A DNA stretch of 64,000 nucleotides from Alkalidesulfovibrio alkalitolerans DSM 16529. Lineage in GTDB: Bacteria; Desulfobacterota; Desulfovibrionia; Desulfovibrionales; Desulfovibrionaceae. The notes beneath the pieces are model-generated. The model worked only from the letters and a program-made list of their open reading frames with translations, ran no database searches and was not told where the DNA came from. Position 1 is the stretch's first letter; the number at the start of each line of letters is the position of its first letter. The stretch spans positions 1 through 64,000 of the forward strand of contig NZ_ATHI01000028.1 of the NCBI RefSeq assembly GCF_000422245.1, in the 5' to 3' direction. A program made the position numbers and the translations under genes. Positions 26,518 through 36,362 of the stretch are shown piece by piece.

Positions 26518-27969
26518 CTATTGCGCGGGAACGTTCATGGTTCTGATGACGTTTCGGCCCTGGCGCTTGATGAGCACGAGCACGACGCCCTTCTCCCTGC
26601 CCTCGGTGCGGTAGATCCGCTCGAAGTCGGCGAGTGTGCTCACGGTCTGCTGGTTGACTTCGATGATCACGTCGCCGGGCGCGATCTGGGCTATCTCCGC
26701 GTCCGAATCGGGTTGCACGTCCAAGACTAGGAGCCCCTGAGGCTTGTCGAGACCGAGCGCGCGGGCTTCCTGTTCGTTCACGGGGCGCAGCGATAAACCG
26801 GCGATGTCACCCAGCGGTCGATCCTGGGGGGCCGGGCTCTGGGTCAATTTTTCGGTGTCGCGCTGGCCGAGTTCGGCAGTCACTTCCATGGTCTTCCCCT
26901 TGCGCCACACGGTCAGCTTGACCTTTTCCCCGGGCTTGATGCGGGCGATGGTGCGCAGCAGATCGCCAGAGTCGGCAACGTCTTGCCCGTTTACTTTGAG
27001 GATGACGTCCGAGGCCTTGAGTCCGGCCTTGTCTGCCGGTTCTCCCGGCAAAACGTTCGCGATCATGGCGCCCTTGGCCTCGGGCAGGCCGAGCGCCTTG
27101 GCGGCGTCGGCGTTCACGTCCTGGATGGTCACCCCGAGCCAGCCCCGGCTGACCATGCCTCCGCTCTTGAGTTGTTCGATGATGCCTTTGGCCATGTTGC
27201 TGGGCACGGCGAAGCCGATTCCCTGGCCCGAGGCCACGATGGCCGTGTTCACGCCAATGACCCGACCCTGCAGGTCCAAGAGCGGTCCGCCGGAGTTGCC
27301 GGGGTTGATGCTCGCGTCGGTCTGGATGAAGTCGTCGAAGGGGCCAGCGCCGATGACGCGTCCCTTGGCGCTGATGATGCCGGCGGTCACGGTGTGGCCC
27401 AGTCCGAAGGGATTGCCGATGGCCAGCACCCACTGTCCTACGCGTGCGCCGTCTGAATCGCCAAAGGACAATGTGGGCAGTTTCTCCTTGGCCTCGATCT
27501 TGAGCAGGGCGAGATCGGTTTCACGGTCGCGGCCGACGATCACGGCGTCATAGGAGGAGTTGGAACCTTGTAAGTTGACCTTGATTTCATCCGCCTCGGC
27601 GATGACGTGGTTGTTGGTCACAATGTAGCCGTCGGCGGAGATGATGAAGCCCGTGCCAAGCGCCCCCTCGCGCCGGGGACGCTGCTGCTGGGGCTGTTGC
27701 TGTTGCGGGGCTTGGTCCCGGAAGAAACGCTCGAATTGGTCGAAGAATTCGTCCATTGGCCCGCCGCGCGGCGGGCGACGGAACTGGAAGAAATCGCGCA
27801 TGCGCTCGCCGCCCCTGTCTGTTTTGACGGTCGAGATGTTGACCACGGCGCGTCCCGCCTGCTCGGCAAGGTCGGAGAAATCGGGGAGGACCGTGGCCTT
27901 GGCCGGGAAGCAGAGCGCAACCGCCAGAACGAGTCCAGCGAGGATTCGAAGGGTTTTCATATGATGCAT
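26518..27969 (-). CDS. Do-type (DegP/HtrA) periplasmic serine protease
   Basis: A 483-residue trypsin-like protease with two PDZ domains, acting in periplasmic protein quality control. The signal peptide is MKTLRILAGLVLAVALC with cleavage near AKA-TVL. The triad is His121 (TNNHVI), Asp152 (TDLALLKIE) and Ser226 (NPGNSGGPL). A Gln-rich loop (about residues 89-97) corresponds to the LA loop. PDZ domains span roughly 275-370 and 385-480. The start at 27969 is supported by AAGGAG six bases upstream; ATG 27960 is the alternative. Length and layout match DegP/DegQ. Confidence 0.94.
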   Translation of the reverse strand: MHHMKTLRILAGLVLAVALCFPAKATVLPDFSDLAEQAGRAVVNISTVKTDRGGERMRDFFQFRRPPRGGPMDEFFDQFERFFRDQAPQQQQPQQQRPRREGALGTGFIISADGYIVTNNHVIAEADEIKVNLQGSNSSYDAVIVGRDRETDLALLKIEAKEKLPTLSFGDSDGARVGQWVLAIGNPFGLGHTVTAGIISAKGRVIGAGPFDDFIQTDASINPGNSGGPLLDLQGRVIGVNTAIVASGQGIGFAVPSNMAKGIIEQLKSGGMVSRGWLGVTIQDVNADAAKALGLPEAKGAMIANVLPGEPADKAGLKASDVILKVNGQDVADSGDLLRTIARIKPGEKVKLTVWRKGKTMEVTAELGQRDTEKLTQSPAPQDRPLGDIAGLSLRPVNEQEARALGLDKPQGLLVLDVQPDSDAEIAQIAPGDVIIEVNQQTVSTLADFERIYRTEGREKGVVLVLIKRQGRNVIRTMNVPAQ

Positions 27970-28107
27970 CGGTGGCTCCTTGCAGTCACGCCGCGCGTGC
28001 CGTCGGGGCGGTGGGTTTCAGAAGATCAAGAAGTATAGCCCTCAAGGGGCCATTGTAAAGGGGCGGGAGGAAATTTGTGCATGCAGACTGGATTGCGGGA
28101 GGAATTC

Positions 28108-28137
28108 TTGACAAGATGATGCGAAGACGCATAGGAA
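28108..28137 (+). promoter_or_regulatory. Probable sigma-70 promoter of tRNA-Arg
   Basis: TTGACA at 28108-28113 is followed after 17-18 bases by ATAGGA/TAGGAA, about 16 bases before the tRNA. The -35 is perfect, the -10 only fair; the position is right for a stable-RNA gene. Confidence 0.5.
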
Positions 28138-28152
28138 ATGCAGCTTCCACGC

Positions 28153-28229
28153 GTCCCCGTAGCTCAGCCGGATAGAGCAGCTGCCTCCTAAGCAGCAGGC
28201 CGTGCGTTCGAATCGCGCCGGGGACGCCA
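28153..28229 (+). tRNA. tRNA-Arg (anticodon CCT)
   Basis: A 77-base cloverleaf: acceptor GTCCCCG pairs with CGGGGAC, discriminator G, encoded CCA. The anticodon arm is GCTGC-CTCCTAA-GCAGC, anticodon CCT (reads AGG). T-arm loop is TTCGAAT. It is a single-gene unit with its own promoter and terminator. Confidence 0.96.
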
Positions 28230-28240
28230 TTTCGACAGAG

Positions 28241-28270
28241 AAAAGCCGCCTGGGTTTCGGGCGGCTTTTT
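28241..28270 (+). terminator. Intrinsic terminator of tRNA-Arg
   Basis: Perfect 10-bp arms AAAAGCCGCC (28241-28250) and GGCGGCTTTT (28260-28269) followed by T. It begins 11 bases after the tRNA and faces the end of the convergent chemoreceptor gene, so it may serve both. Confidence 0.85.
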
Positions 28271-28278
28271 CGCGGCGG

Positions 28279-29841
28279 CTAGGCAAGCGTGTCGCGCACC
28301 ACCTGGCGCAGAACCGTGGCTAAGTGATTCAACTCCTCCACCGCCGTCGCGGCTCGGCCCATCTCCGAAGACGTCTCGTCGCACGACTGCCGCACGTCCT
28401 CGACGGATTCGTTGATCGCGTCACTCGTCGCGGATTGCTCCTCCGAGGCCGCGGCGATGGCGCGGATGCGGTCGGTCGTCTGCAATACCAGGGTCACGAT
28501 CTCCTGAAGCGCCTGCCCCGACTTGCCGGTCAGGCCGCTACACAGCGCCACCGCTTCCGAGGCCTTGCTCATGCCGTCGATGTTCAGGCGCGCGTCTTGT
28601 TGTATGGCCAGGATGGATTCCTCGACTTCCTTGGTGGCGTGCATGGTCTTTTCGGCCAGCTTGCGCACCTCGTCTGCCACCACGGCGAAGCCGCGACCGG
28701 CGTCGCCAGCCCGGGCCGCCTCGATGGCCGCGTTGAGGGCCAAGAGATTGGTCTGGTCGGCGATGTCCGAGATGACGTCCATGATCCGGCCGATTGCCTC
28801 CGCCTTCTGGCCTAGGCCGGCGAGATTGGTGGAAAGCTGATCCGACAGGCGGGATACTTCGCCAATGGCCGCCACCGAGCGGTCCACGACCTCGGCTCCT
28901 TCCTGGGCCTTGTTTTTTGCTTGGTTGGCTTGGTTCGCCGCGTCCCCGGCGCTTCGGGCTATGTCCAGCACTGCGGCGTTCATTTCGCCCATGGCGCGCG
29001 AGGTTTCCATGGCCCGGTCCGCTTGGCGGCAGGCGTTCCGATTGGCCGTGCGTACCTGTTCGGTCAGGTTTCCGGCCGTGGCCGCGAGTTGCTCCGAAAC
29101 GTCGGCGATCTGCTTCACGGCGGATTCGATCTTCTCGTTCTGCTGCCGGATACGAGCTTCCGAGGCCCTGATCTCGGAAAGGTCGGTGTAGATGCACAGC
29201 GCGCCCATGAGCTTGCCTTCGAGATCGTAGAGCGGCGAGGCATCGATGTTGATGTTGCGCTTGCCGCCTCTGCGGCCGGTGAATTCCACCTCCCGGCTGA
29301 TGGAGCGCTTCTCGCGCATGGCCGCGCCTAGGACCGTTTGGCGCTTTTCGCCGTAGAAGAACATGGAGACGTCCTGGCCGTAGTGGTCCTCGGGTTTGCC
29401 GGACTGTTCGAGCATTTCAATCAGGGCCTGATTGCCGAAGATGAAAACTTCGTTCACGTCCGTGACTACGCAGGGCGTGACCATGCAATGCATCACGCCC
29501 TTGGACAGGCTCAGGTCGTGCTTGAGGTGGTCGAGCATCATGCCGAGGGCCTGCTGCGACCCGGCGACCGTGTTGCCCGCGCCGAGAGCGAAGCTCGCGG
29601 CGAAATCGCCCTTCACGATGCGCTCTGCCGTCTCCTTGTTGGCCGCGAAAATGGCCGCCAAGCCGCTCATGGCCAGGAGTGTGAGCGCGAGAGCCGCGGC
29701 TGTGAAGGAGAACAGGGCGATGAAGATGGTTTGGTTCTGCGCGCCGGAATGAACGAGGGACGCCATGAGGACGGTGAATGCGACGATCAGACTGATGAAT
29801 GCGGCGCGGACGGTTTCGAGGGACGAGAACGAAAGGGACAT
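28279..29841 (-). CDS. Methyl-accepting chemotaxis protein with PAS domain
   Basis: A 520-residue chemoreceptor. Two hydrophobic segments near the N-terminus (about residues 10-28 and 36-65) lie close together, so there is almost no periplasmic loop. A PAS domain follows (about 118-225), then the signalling coiled coil with tip [20 protein letters not shown] and [17 protein letters not shown]. There is no HAMP hallmark I can place and no C-terminal receptor pentapeptide for CheR. It therefore probably senses an internal cue such as redox or an energy-linked cofactor. RBS is AGGAGGATAGCGC. Confidence 0.9.
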   Translation of the reverse strand: MSLSFSSLETVRAAFISLIVAFTVLMASLVHSGAQNQTIFIALFSFTAAALALTLLAMSGLAAIFAANKETAERIVKGDFAASFALGAGNTVAGSQQALGMMLDHLKHDLSLSKGVMHCMVTPCVVTDVNEVFIFGNQALIEMLEQSGKPEDHYGQDVSMFFYGEKRQTVLGAAMREKRSISREVEFTGRRGGKRNINIDASPLYDLEGKLMGALCIYTDLSEIRASEARIRQQNEKIESAVKQIADVSEQLAATAGNLTEQVRTANRNACRQADRAMETSRAMGEMNAAVLDIARSAGDAANQANQAKNKAQEGAEVVDRSVAAIGEVSRLSDQLSTNLAGLGQKAEAIGRIMDVISDIADQTNLLALNAAIEAARAGDAGRGFAVVADEVRKLAEKTMHATKEVEESILAIQQDARLNIDGMSKASEAVALCSGLTGKSGQALQEIVTLVLQTTDRIRAIAAASEEQSATSDAINESVEDVRQSCDETSSEMGRAATAVEELNHLATVLRQVVRDTLA

Positions 29842-30057
29842 GCGCTATCCTCCTCGCTTCGGCATGTGACAGATCGATGGCGATTTGTAAATGATTGCTT
29901 ATCCGTATCTCTCCGTAAAAAAAGGACTAAGTTTGTTTATTGAGACAACAATCTGAAATGTCGAGATTTTTGTGCACGCCGCGGGATGGGATTGGCGTGA
30001 CGGCGGGTGGACCCGTGGGAGCGGCGCTGATTATGAATAGGGAGAGGCCGCGGGCGA

Positions 30058-31680
30058 TCAGAAGGGGAAGATCACTTCCACACAGGCTCCTTCCTCAGCG
30101 CATCGGACGAGTTCTCCGTCCAGTTGGCGGGTGAGCTCTCCGGCCAGCAGCATGCCAAGCGTTCCGGCGGACGCCACGGGGAAGGCGCCCTGGAATCCCG
30201 GGCCGTCGTCGTGGACCCGGAGACGGACGTGCTGACCTTCTTTGTTCAGGCTCACGCGCAAGACGCCGGAGTCGCGACCTGCAAAAGCGTGCTTGAAGGC
30301 GTTGGTGGCGAGTTCGTTGACGAGCAGGCCACAGGGCACGGCTTTGTCGATGCCCAGATGCACCGACTCCAGATCCGTCTCAAGGCGCAGGGCGATGCCG
30401 GAACCCATGGCCTGGGATATCTGCGACAGCAGTTTGGCGGTGTAGTCCGCCATGTCGATCAGGGCGAAATCTTCCGATCGGTAGAGTTGTTCGTGGATCA
30501 GGGCCATGGAACGTACGCGGCCTTCAAGTCGCTTGAAGCGTTCGGTTTCCTGCGGGGAGTCCGTTTCCGAATATTGCAGATTCATCAGGCTGATGATGAT
30601 CTGGAGGTTGTTCTTCACGCGGTGGTGAACTTCCTTGATGAGCACGTCTTTTTCGTGCAGCGAGGCGAGAAGGCGCGTTTCGGACTTCTTGCGCTCGGTG
30701 ATGTCGCGCGCCTGGACCAGCGCTCCGGCTACCCCTCCGTGGGTGACGGGCACGGCCGCAACCTCCACGGTGACGAAGCTGCCGTCGAGTCTCAGGATTT
30801 GCTCCTCGCGCAGGGGAACGGCCATCTTTCTTTCGTTGATCGTCCGGATTCGTTCCGCCACGGCGGCGTGATCATCGGGGTGGAAGCGTTCCAACACGGA
30901 AGTGCCGATCAGTTCCTCGGGCGAGTTGGCTCCGAACAGGGCGACTCCCGCCGGATTCAGGTAGACGAAACGGCCGTGCTGCTGGAAGAAGATGGCGTCC
31001 TGTGTGGACTCGACCAGCAGCCGGAATCGCTGTTCGCTTTCTGTGAGCGCTTTTTCAGTCTGCCGTCGTTTGCGCGCGGCAAGAAAGCTACCTGCGGCCA
31101 CTAGGAGCAAGACTCCTCCCCAGCAGGCGATGAGCACTATCGAGGACGTGTCGTGCCGTTTGGCCAGTGCCCTGAATCGTGAGTGGATCTCGGTGGAGAC
31201 GCGGGCATGGCGCGTCTCGGCCTCGCCCATGCCTCGGCGAAGTTCCAGGAGCGCCAGCGATTCGTTCGTCTGTCGTGAAGGCCCGCAGACATGCCCGGAG
31301 GTTTTGAGGATGGTTTCCTTGTACGCGGTCAAGTATTCTGAGACGATGCGGTAGCCGTTGCGAAATCCGCTTTTCGTCCGCAACGGCTCCAGGGCCGCCA
31401 AGGCATCGTCGATGCGCCATGTGGCCTGCTCGAAGTAGGCGCAACGCCCCGAGTCGGCAAGCTCACGCTCGCCGGAGAGGTGTTTCTCGGTGAGCAGATA
31501 GCCGTTCAAGAGCTCCGACCTTGCGAGGCGCAGGTTGTCGAGCACTCCCAGGTAGGTGCGGTTGTCCGTGCTCCACGATTCGTTGACCCACCAAATGATC
31601 CCGCTTGAGCCGATGGCGGCCAGGACCACGATGCAGGTCGAAGCGCCGATGGATGTGAAGAATTTTGCGATTCGCTTCAT
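30058..31680 (-). CDS. Sensor histidine kinase, HisKA_2 type with PAS domain
   Basis: A 540-residue membrane kinase. One N-terminal membrane helix (about residues 12-32), a helical periplasmic region (to about 180), a second helix (about 181-202), a PAS domain (about 215-335), then the HisKA_2 dimerisation motif EVHHRVKNNLQIIISLMNLQ and an ATPase domain with NELATNAFKHAF. This kinase type often signals to single-domain receivers or output through partner regulators. Its start overlaps the binding-protein stop by four bases (ATGA), so the two are a sensory pair. No cognate regulator is adjacent. Confidence 0.9.
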   Translation of the reverse strand: MKRIAKFFTSIGASTCIVVLAAIGSSGIIWWVNESWSTDNRTYLGVLDNLRLARSELLNGYLLTEKHLSGERELADSGRCAYFEQATWRIDDALAALEPLRTKSGFRNGYRIVSEYLTAYKETILKTSGHVCGPSRQTNESLALLELRRGMGEAETRHARVSTEIHSRFRALAKRHDTSSIVLIACWGGVLLLVAAGSFLAARKRRQTEKALTESEQRFRLLVESTQDAIFFQQHGRFVYLNPAGVALFGANSPEELIGTSVLERFHPDDHAAVAERIRTINERKMAVPLREEQILRLDGSFVTVEVAAVPVTHGGVAGALVQARDITERKKSETRLLASLHEKDVLIKEVHHRVKNNLQIIISLMNLQYSETDSPQETERFKRLEGRVRSMALIHEQLYRSEDFALIDMADYTAKLLSQISQAMGSGIALRLETDLESVHLGIDKAVPCGLLVNELATNAFKHAFAGRDSGVLRVSLNKEGQHVRLRVHDDGPGFQGAFPVASAGTLGMLLAGELTRQLDGELVRCAEEGACVEVIFPF

Positions 31681-32558
31681 TTCGGCACTGATTCACGAGC
31701 CGGAGGGCGTGGCGTTGCCGGGTGAGGGGGGATGGTTTCGGGACCAAAACCAAGTGATTGGACGATTTCCCGGTGTTCTTGGCTCCCGATGAATTCGGTG
31801 AGAACCGCGTTGAATGCGCGAGCCAGGGCCTCGTCATGCGGCCGGAACACCAGAGCGGACAAACCGAAATACGTGGTGCCGTCGACGACAGGCCCCGTAA
31901 AGGGCGTGGCCGCCTCGAACAGGCCGTTCGAGCGTGAGGCCAGATGATTCACCGTGGGTGAGGTGAGGGCGAGGCCGTCCACGCGGCCATGCCTCAAGGC
32001 GGACAGGGCTGTCTCAACGTCCTGGGCGACGAAGACGCGGTCGGCCGGGAGCCCCTGGTCTTGCAGGATTCCCTTTTCGACCGCGCCGGCGAGCACCGCG
32101 ACGACGGCGTCCGCGTGAGCGGCGGCATCTTCGTATGAATGAAGCTTCTTGGGGTTTCCGCCGAGCACGAGAAGCCCTTGGCCGACCTGGGAGACGGGAA
32201 CCGAAAAACGGACGAGCGAAGTCCTTTCGGGGGTGATGAACATGGGCGTGCCGACCACGTCGATGCGGCCGTCGCGCAATTCGTCGATCAGCGAGCCGAA
32301 GCCCATGAGAATCCATCTGACGTTGTCGAGTTCCAGCCGGGCGGCGACATGCCTGACGATCTCGGGGCCTTCGCCTGTGACTTCGCCGGTTTCGCTCAGA
32401 AAGGAATAGGGAGGTTCGATGGCATAGCCCACGCGCAACTGGGCGCGGTATCCCGCCAGATCATCGTGCTTGTCGTCTTGCCCTGGGCAGGCCGCAAGTG
32501 CGAGGGCCACCGCGATCACTGCGGCGCTTGCGATCAGCGATATCGATCTTGGGCGCAT
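31677..32558 (-). CDS. Solute-binding lipoprotein (amino-acid-type, family 3 fold)
   Basis: A 293-residue periplasmic binding protein of the SBP_bac_3/type II fold. The signal ends in a lipobox, ALALAAC-PGQDD (Cys22 as lipid anchor). The mature protein starts the fold at LRVGYAIEPPYSFLSETGEV and continues with LIDELRDGRIDVVGTPMFIT. Start at 32558 follows GGAGCACCGC. No permease or ATPase is nearby. Its 4-base overlap with the histidine-kinase gene suggests a sensing rather than a transport role. The C-terminus is proline-rich. Confidence 0.87.
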   Translation of the reverse strand: MRPRSISLIASAAVIAVALALAACPGQDDKHDDLAGYRAQLRVGYAIEPPYSFLSETGEVTGEGPEIVRHVAARLELDNVRWILMGFGSLIDELRDGRIDVVGTPMFITPERTSLVRFSVPVSQVGQGLLVLGGNPKKLHSYEDAAAHADAVVAVLAGAVEKGILQDQGLPADRVFVAQDVETALSALRHGRVDGLALTSPTVNHLASRSNGLFEAATPFTGPVVDGTTYFGLSALVFRPHDEALARAFNAVLTEFIGSQEHREIVQSLGFGPETIPPHPATPRPPARESVPK

Positions 32559-32682
32559 GCGGTGCTCCTGTGCTGGAGGAGGGAGGGTCGACTCATGCAA
32601 TACAGAATCAAAAGCACATGGGCAATATCGTCTTCGTGGGAAAGTCGAAAAAATAATGGGAGTGCGGTGGAAGAAACCACTG

Positions 32683-35484
32683 TCATTCGCCCAGCACGTC
32701 GCGCAGGACACTATCGAGGTCTTCGGCCTCGAAGGGTTTTGCAAGATACCCCGTCATCCCGGCCTCGATGAATCGCTCCTTGTCGCCGTGCAGCGCGTGG
32801 GCGGTGAGTGCTATCACGGGAACGGAGGCCCGCGCGCCGAGATGGGTCGCGCCGCGCACGAGGCGTGTAGCCTCTATGCCGTTCACCTCGGGCATTTGGA
32901 TGTCCATGAGGATGGCGTCGAAAGGCTCGCGTTCGAGGGCTGGTAGCACGTGCGCCCCGGTGTCCACGCAGACCACCGAGTGGCCGAGTTTTTCGAGCAG
33001 GCGACGGATCACGGCTTGGTTGATGCGTTCGTCTTCGGCCACCAGCAGGCGCAGGCCGCGCAGTTTCCCCGCTCGTGAAGGCACTGTGGATACTTGCTTC
33101 GAGTCCGCCTGGGTCCGCCCGAGCAGCACGGAGAATGTCACGGTTGTGCCGTGACCCGCGGCGCTCTCGATGCTGATCGCGCCGTCCATGAGTTCCACGA
33201 GGCGCTTGACGATGGGTAGGCCGAGTCCTGATCCGTGGTGTTTTCGCGTCAACGAGCCGTCCACCTGGGTGAAGGCTTCGAATATCTCGTCGAGCTTGTC
33301 CTCGGGAATGCCGATGCCGCTATCGGACACGGAAACGAACACCCGGATATCGTTCCGGCCGGGGGCGTCGAGGCAGTCGACCTCGATACGGATCGTTCCC
33401 CGCTCGGTGAACTTGAAGGCATTGCCGACGAGGTTGAAGAGGACTTGGCGGAGTCTGGCGCTGTCTCCGAGAAGCACTGGCGGGATGTCCTGTGACAGGC
33501 TCCAGGTCAGCCCGACGCCCCTCTCTTGTGCAGCCACCATGAACGAGGACGTGACCACGTCGAGGATTTCGGAGAAGCGGAATGGTTCTTGGCGCAGGCG
33601 CAGTTTGTCGGCGTGCAACCTGGTCAGGTCAAGAATGTCGTTGAGCACGGAAAGCAGGTGACGTCCAGATTGCAATGCGACGGACGCGTAGCCGGACTGT
33701 TCGTCGTCCAGTCCGCTGTCCGCAAGCAGTTGCAGCATGCCAAGCACCCCGTGCAGGGGTGTGCGGATCTCGTGGCTCATGTTGGCCAAGAATTCCGACT
33801 TCGCCTTGTTTGCCGCCTCGGCAGCGGCTTTGGCGGACTTGAGGTCCGCCTCGTGGCGCTTGCGTTCGCTTACATCGCTGAAAATGACCGCGAATTTGCC
33901 TGATTCTGGGCGATAGGCCGTGACTTCGAAGTGCCGGTCCAAGGTGCGGTTGAAGCTTTCGTAGACCACTGGCTCACCGGTGGTCACGACCCGTCCGTAG
34001 GTCTGGATCCACTCCGGCTCGGTGGCGGGCATGATCTCAAGCACCGTACGGCCGAGCAGGGTCTCGCGCGACAGGCCGGTCAGTCGCTCGAAGGCGGGGT
34101 TGATTTCGATGAACCTATAGTCGCAAGGCCTCCCGGCATCGTCGAAAATCATTTCGTGCAGGGCGAAGCCGCTGTCCATGTTCTCGAACAGGGCGCGATA
34201 GCGCTCCTCGCTGGCGCGCAAGGCGGCCTCGGCCCGTCGTCGTTCGCTTATGTCGCGGGAGACGCCGACGAATCCGACCATTTCGCCGCCTGGGTCGTGC
34301 ATCGGGCGCACCACGCACTCGACCCAAACCGTGGAGCCGTCGGCTCGGTATTGCTCGATTTCCAGTCGGCTGACTTCTGGCGTGCCGCCGCGTTCCGACG
34401 TCTCCTGGCGAGCGGCGGAAATGCTCAGGACGCGGCGCCAGGATTCCAGGGTCATAGTGTCGGGGATGTGTTCGCGCACGGCCTGTTCAGGGGGGATGCC
34501 GCGCAGCTTGACGATGGATGGAGAAACATAGGTGAAGCACCAGTCCGGATCGAGGGTCCAGATGACGTCGTCGGAATTTTCGGCGATCAGTCGATACATG
34601 GCCTCGCTTTGCCGGAGCTTTTCCTCGGCGCGGCGACGCTCGGTGACGTCCTGGGAAACGCCGATGACGCGGATCGGTGCGCCATCGGCATCGCGGATGA
34701 CCTTTCCCCGGGCGAGGAGCCAGCGCGTCTCGCCGCTTGGGGCGATCAAGATGCGGTGCTCGACGTCAAAATTGTCCGTGTTGCCGTTTCGCGTGCGGAC
34801 GAGATCGGTAATCTTCGCCAAATCGTCGGGATGCAGAATGTCCTTGACGTCCTGAATACGCAAGAATGCCTTCGAGAGCCCGAGCAGCCGCATCCAGAAG
34901 GGTGAGACGAAGACCATGCCCATGGCGAGATCCCAGTCCCAGCTTCCCATGTTGCCGAAGCGTTCGGCCGCCGAGAGGATCGCGCGCCGTCGCTCGGCTT
35001 CTTCCTGGGCGAGATGGTGGGCTGTGGCGTCGATGAGCAGACCTTCGATGGCCACCACGACGTTGTTTTCTATAACCGGCCAGGCCGAAAAGAAATGCCA
35101 GCCTTCGGAGCCGTCTTTGAGGCGGCGGGCGAACAGGCCGCTTGGCATCGTGCTGCCCGCGAGTATGTCGTCAACGACCGTCTCCGCGGCCTTCGCGTCG
35201 CGTTCGCGCTGGGTGATCGAAAAATGACGCCCGATCACTTCTTCAGGCGAATCGTAGCCATGCAGTCTGAGCCAAGCGCGGTTGACTTCCTCGAAGCGGC
35301 CCTGCCTGTCGATGCGGAAAAAACCGGCCTCCATGGCTTCGGGGTGACCGCGAAAACCTTTTGCCGGGGAGTGGGCCCGCTGGTCGCGCTTGATACGCTC
35401 GATTTCGGCTTCGAGCCGTGCAATCTCGCGCGAGGCGTCCAAAAGCTGATCCCTCAGGCGGGCTTCCGAGTCTTTGTCGTGCAT
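32683..35484 (-). CDS. Multi-PAS hybrid sensor histidine kinase
   Basis: A 933-residue cytoplasmic kinase without membrane segments. A coiled coil (residues 5-40) leads into four PAS domains (roughly 50-160, 170-290, 295-420, 425-545). HisKA follows with [20 protein letters not shown], then the ATPase domain with [14 protein letters not shown] and [18 protein letters not shown]-terminal receiver (about 815-930) has its phosphoacceptor Asp in [13 protein letters not shown]. The lack of a DNA-binding output means the signal goes on by phosphorelay. No Hpt gene is nearby. It lies 124 bases upstream of the binding-protein gene. Confidence 0.92.
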   Translation of the reverse strand: MHDKDSEARLRDQLLDASREIARLEAEIERIKRDQRAHSPAKGFRGHPEAMEAGFFRIDRQGRFEEVNRAWLRLHGYDSPEEVIGRHFSITQRERDAKAAETVVDDILAGSTMPSGLFARRLKDGSEGWHFFSAWPVIENNVVVAIEGLLIDATAHHLAQEEAERRRAILSAAERFGNMGSWDWDLAMGMVFVSPFWMRLLGLSKAFLRIQDVKDILHPDDLAKITDLVRTRNGNTDNFDVEHRILIAPSGETRWLLARGKVIRDADGAPIRVIGVSQDVTERRRAEEKLRQSEAMYRLIAENSDDVIWTLDPDWCFTYVSPSIVKLRGIPPEQAVREHIPDTMTLESWRRVLSISAARQETSERGGTPEVSRLEIEQYRADGSTVWVECVVRPMHDPGGEMVGFVGVSRDISERRRAEAALRASEERYRALFENMDSGFALHEMIFDDAGRPCDYRFIEINPAFERLTGLSRETLLGRTVLEIMPATEPEWIQTYGRVVTTGEPVVYESFNRTLDRHFEVTAYRPESGKFAVIFSDVSERKRHEADLKSAKAAAEAANKAKSEFLANMSHEIRTPLHGVLGMLQLLADSGLDDEQSGYASVALQSGRHLLSVLNDILDLTRLHADKLRLRQEPFRFSEILDVVTSSFMVAAQERGVGLTWSLSQDIPPVLLGDSARLRQVLFNLVGNAFKFTERGTIRIEVDCLDAPGRNDIRVFVSVSDSGIGIPEDKLDEIFEAFTQVDGSLTRKHHGSGLGLPIVKRLVELMDGAISIESAAGHGTTVTFSVLLGRTQADSKQVSTVPSRAGKLRGLRLLVAEDERINQAVIRRLLEKLGHSVVCVDTGAHVLPALEREPFDAILMDIQMPEVNGIEATRLVRGATHLGARASVPVIALTAHALHGDKERFIEAGMTGYLAKPFEAEDLDSVLRDVLGE

Positions 35485-35623
35485 CCTGACTGTGCTCCTA
35501 ATTTCTCATACGCCAAAGGCGCTGCTCGATAAAGGTCTGAATGGCAAGAAAAATCATGTTCGCATATGCGTGTATTGCGCGCAGAAGAGGGGCGCGGTAG
35601 TGGGATCACAGGAGGACGAATTC

Positions 35624-35866
35624 GTGCGGGTACGAATCGTTGGGAACGGAATTCTCGAATTGCCTCGACAGATCGTGCGACACTTCGGGTTTGTGGCGGG
35701 CGACGAGGTCGAGGTCTTTCTCGACGGAGACAGGGTGGTCGTTTATCCGGTACGCTCCGAAATCGAGGGCGGCACTGGCGATAGAGAACGGGAAGGGCTT
35801 TTGGACGCCGAATCCCGACGCAGGGATCTCGAACGTCGTCTACGCCGTGAGTTCGATGAATCCTGA
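35624..35866 (+). CDS. Small AbrB/MazE-type DNA-binding protein
   Basis: An 80-residue protein with a SpoVT/AbrB-like swapped-hairpin domain at the N-terminus (VRIVGNGILELPRQIVRHFG, then DEVEVFLDGDRVVVYPV) and a charged helical tail (EGLLDAESRRRDLERRLRRE). The start is GTG at 35624, eight bases after AGGAGG; an open extension upstream to 35474 has no ribosome site. MazE-like antitoxins have this fold, but no toxin gene follows: the next gene, 8 bases on, is the convergent tadE-like gene. A solitary regulator is the best guess. Confidence 0.75.
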   Translation: MRVRIVGNGILELPRQIVRHFGFVAGDEVEVFLDGDRVVVYPVRSEIEGGTGDREREGLLDAESRRRDLERRLRREFDES

Positions 35867-35873
35867 ACGCCGC

Positions 35874-36353
35874 TCAGGGGCACAATCGCCAGGGTTCGTT
35901 GATCTTGCGATCCGATCCGGAAAGAGTCAGCATCCCGGGCATGAGGCTGCCCAGGAGCGGCGTGGCCGGCGAATAGGTATAGCTTACGTTCACCTCGACC
36001 ATCTCGCACGGGCCCCCCGCTTGTCCGCTCATGCACGGCGCGGAGACGTCGAATCCAGCGCGGCTGCATACGTCCACCTGCATGATCGGGCTCGAACCGG
36101 GCAAGGAAGTCTCTAGTTTTCTCGCTTCCGCCACGATGAGCGAGAGACGTGTTCCCTCCTCGTCGCCTTGGCCCGTGGCCGCGAATCTGGCAGCCATCTG
36201 GGCCGATTTGTTGAGGGTCAGCCAGGAGCGGAACATGTTCCCCCCCTCGATGACTGCCAGCGACAGGGCGACGAAGATGGGCAGGATGAGCGCGAACTCT
36301 ATCAGGCTCGATCCTTTTTCGCTTCCAAACAGTTTTTTACAGCGGACGCGCAT
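35874..36353 (-). CDS. TadE-like minor pilin/pseudopilin
   Basis: A 159-residue protein of the TadE family. A type IV prepilin-like start is seen: SEKGSSLIEFALILPIFVAL, with Gly14-Ser15 as a possible prepilin-peptidase site and Glu at mature +5, then a hydrophobic helix. Three cysteines in the C-terminal half may form disulfides outside the cell. AGGAGGCGGCC precedes the ATG. It is the last of three leftward minor-pilin genes of the Tad locus and follows the vWA gene by 9 bases. Confidence 0.82.
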   Translation of the reverse strand: MRVRCKKLFGSEKGSSLIEFALILPIFVALSLAVIEGGNMFRSWLTLNKSAQMAARFAATGQGDEEGTRLSLIVAEARKLETSLPGSSPIMQVDVCSRAGFDVSAPCMSGQAGGPCEMVEVNVSYTYSPATPLLGSLMPGMLTLSGSDRKINEPWRLCP

Positions 36354-36362
36354 GGCCGCCTC

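Noticed and set aside
29842-29990. A FliA (sigma-28) promoter for the chemoreceptor gene
   Set aside because: ACGGATAA resembles the -10, but no TAAA element lies at the required spacing.
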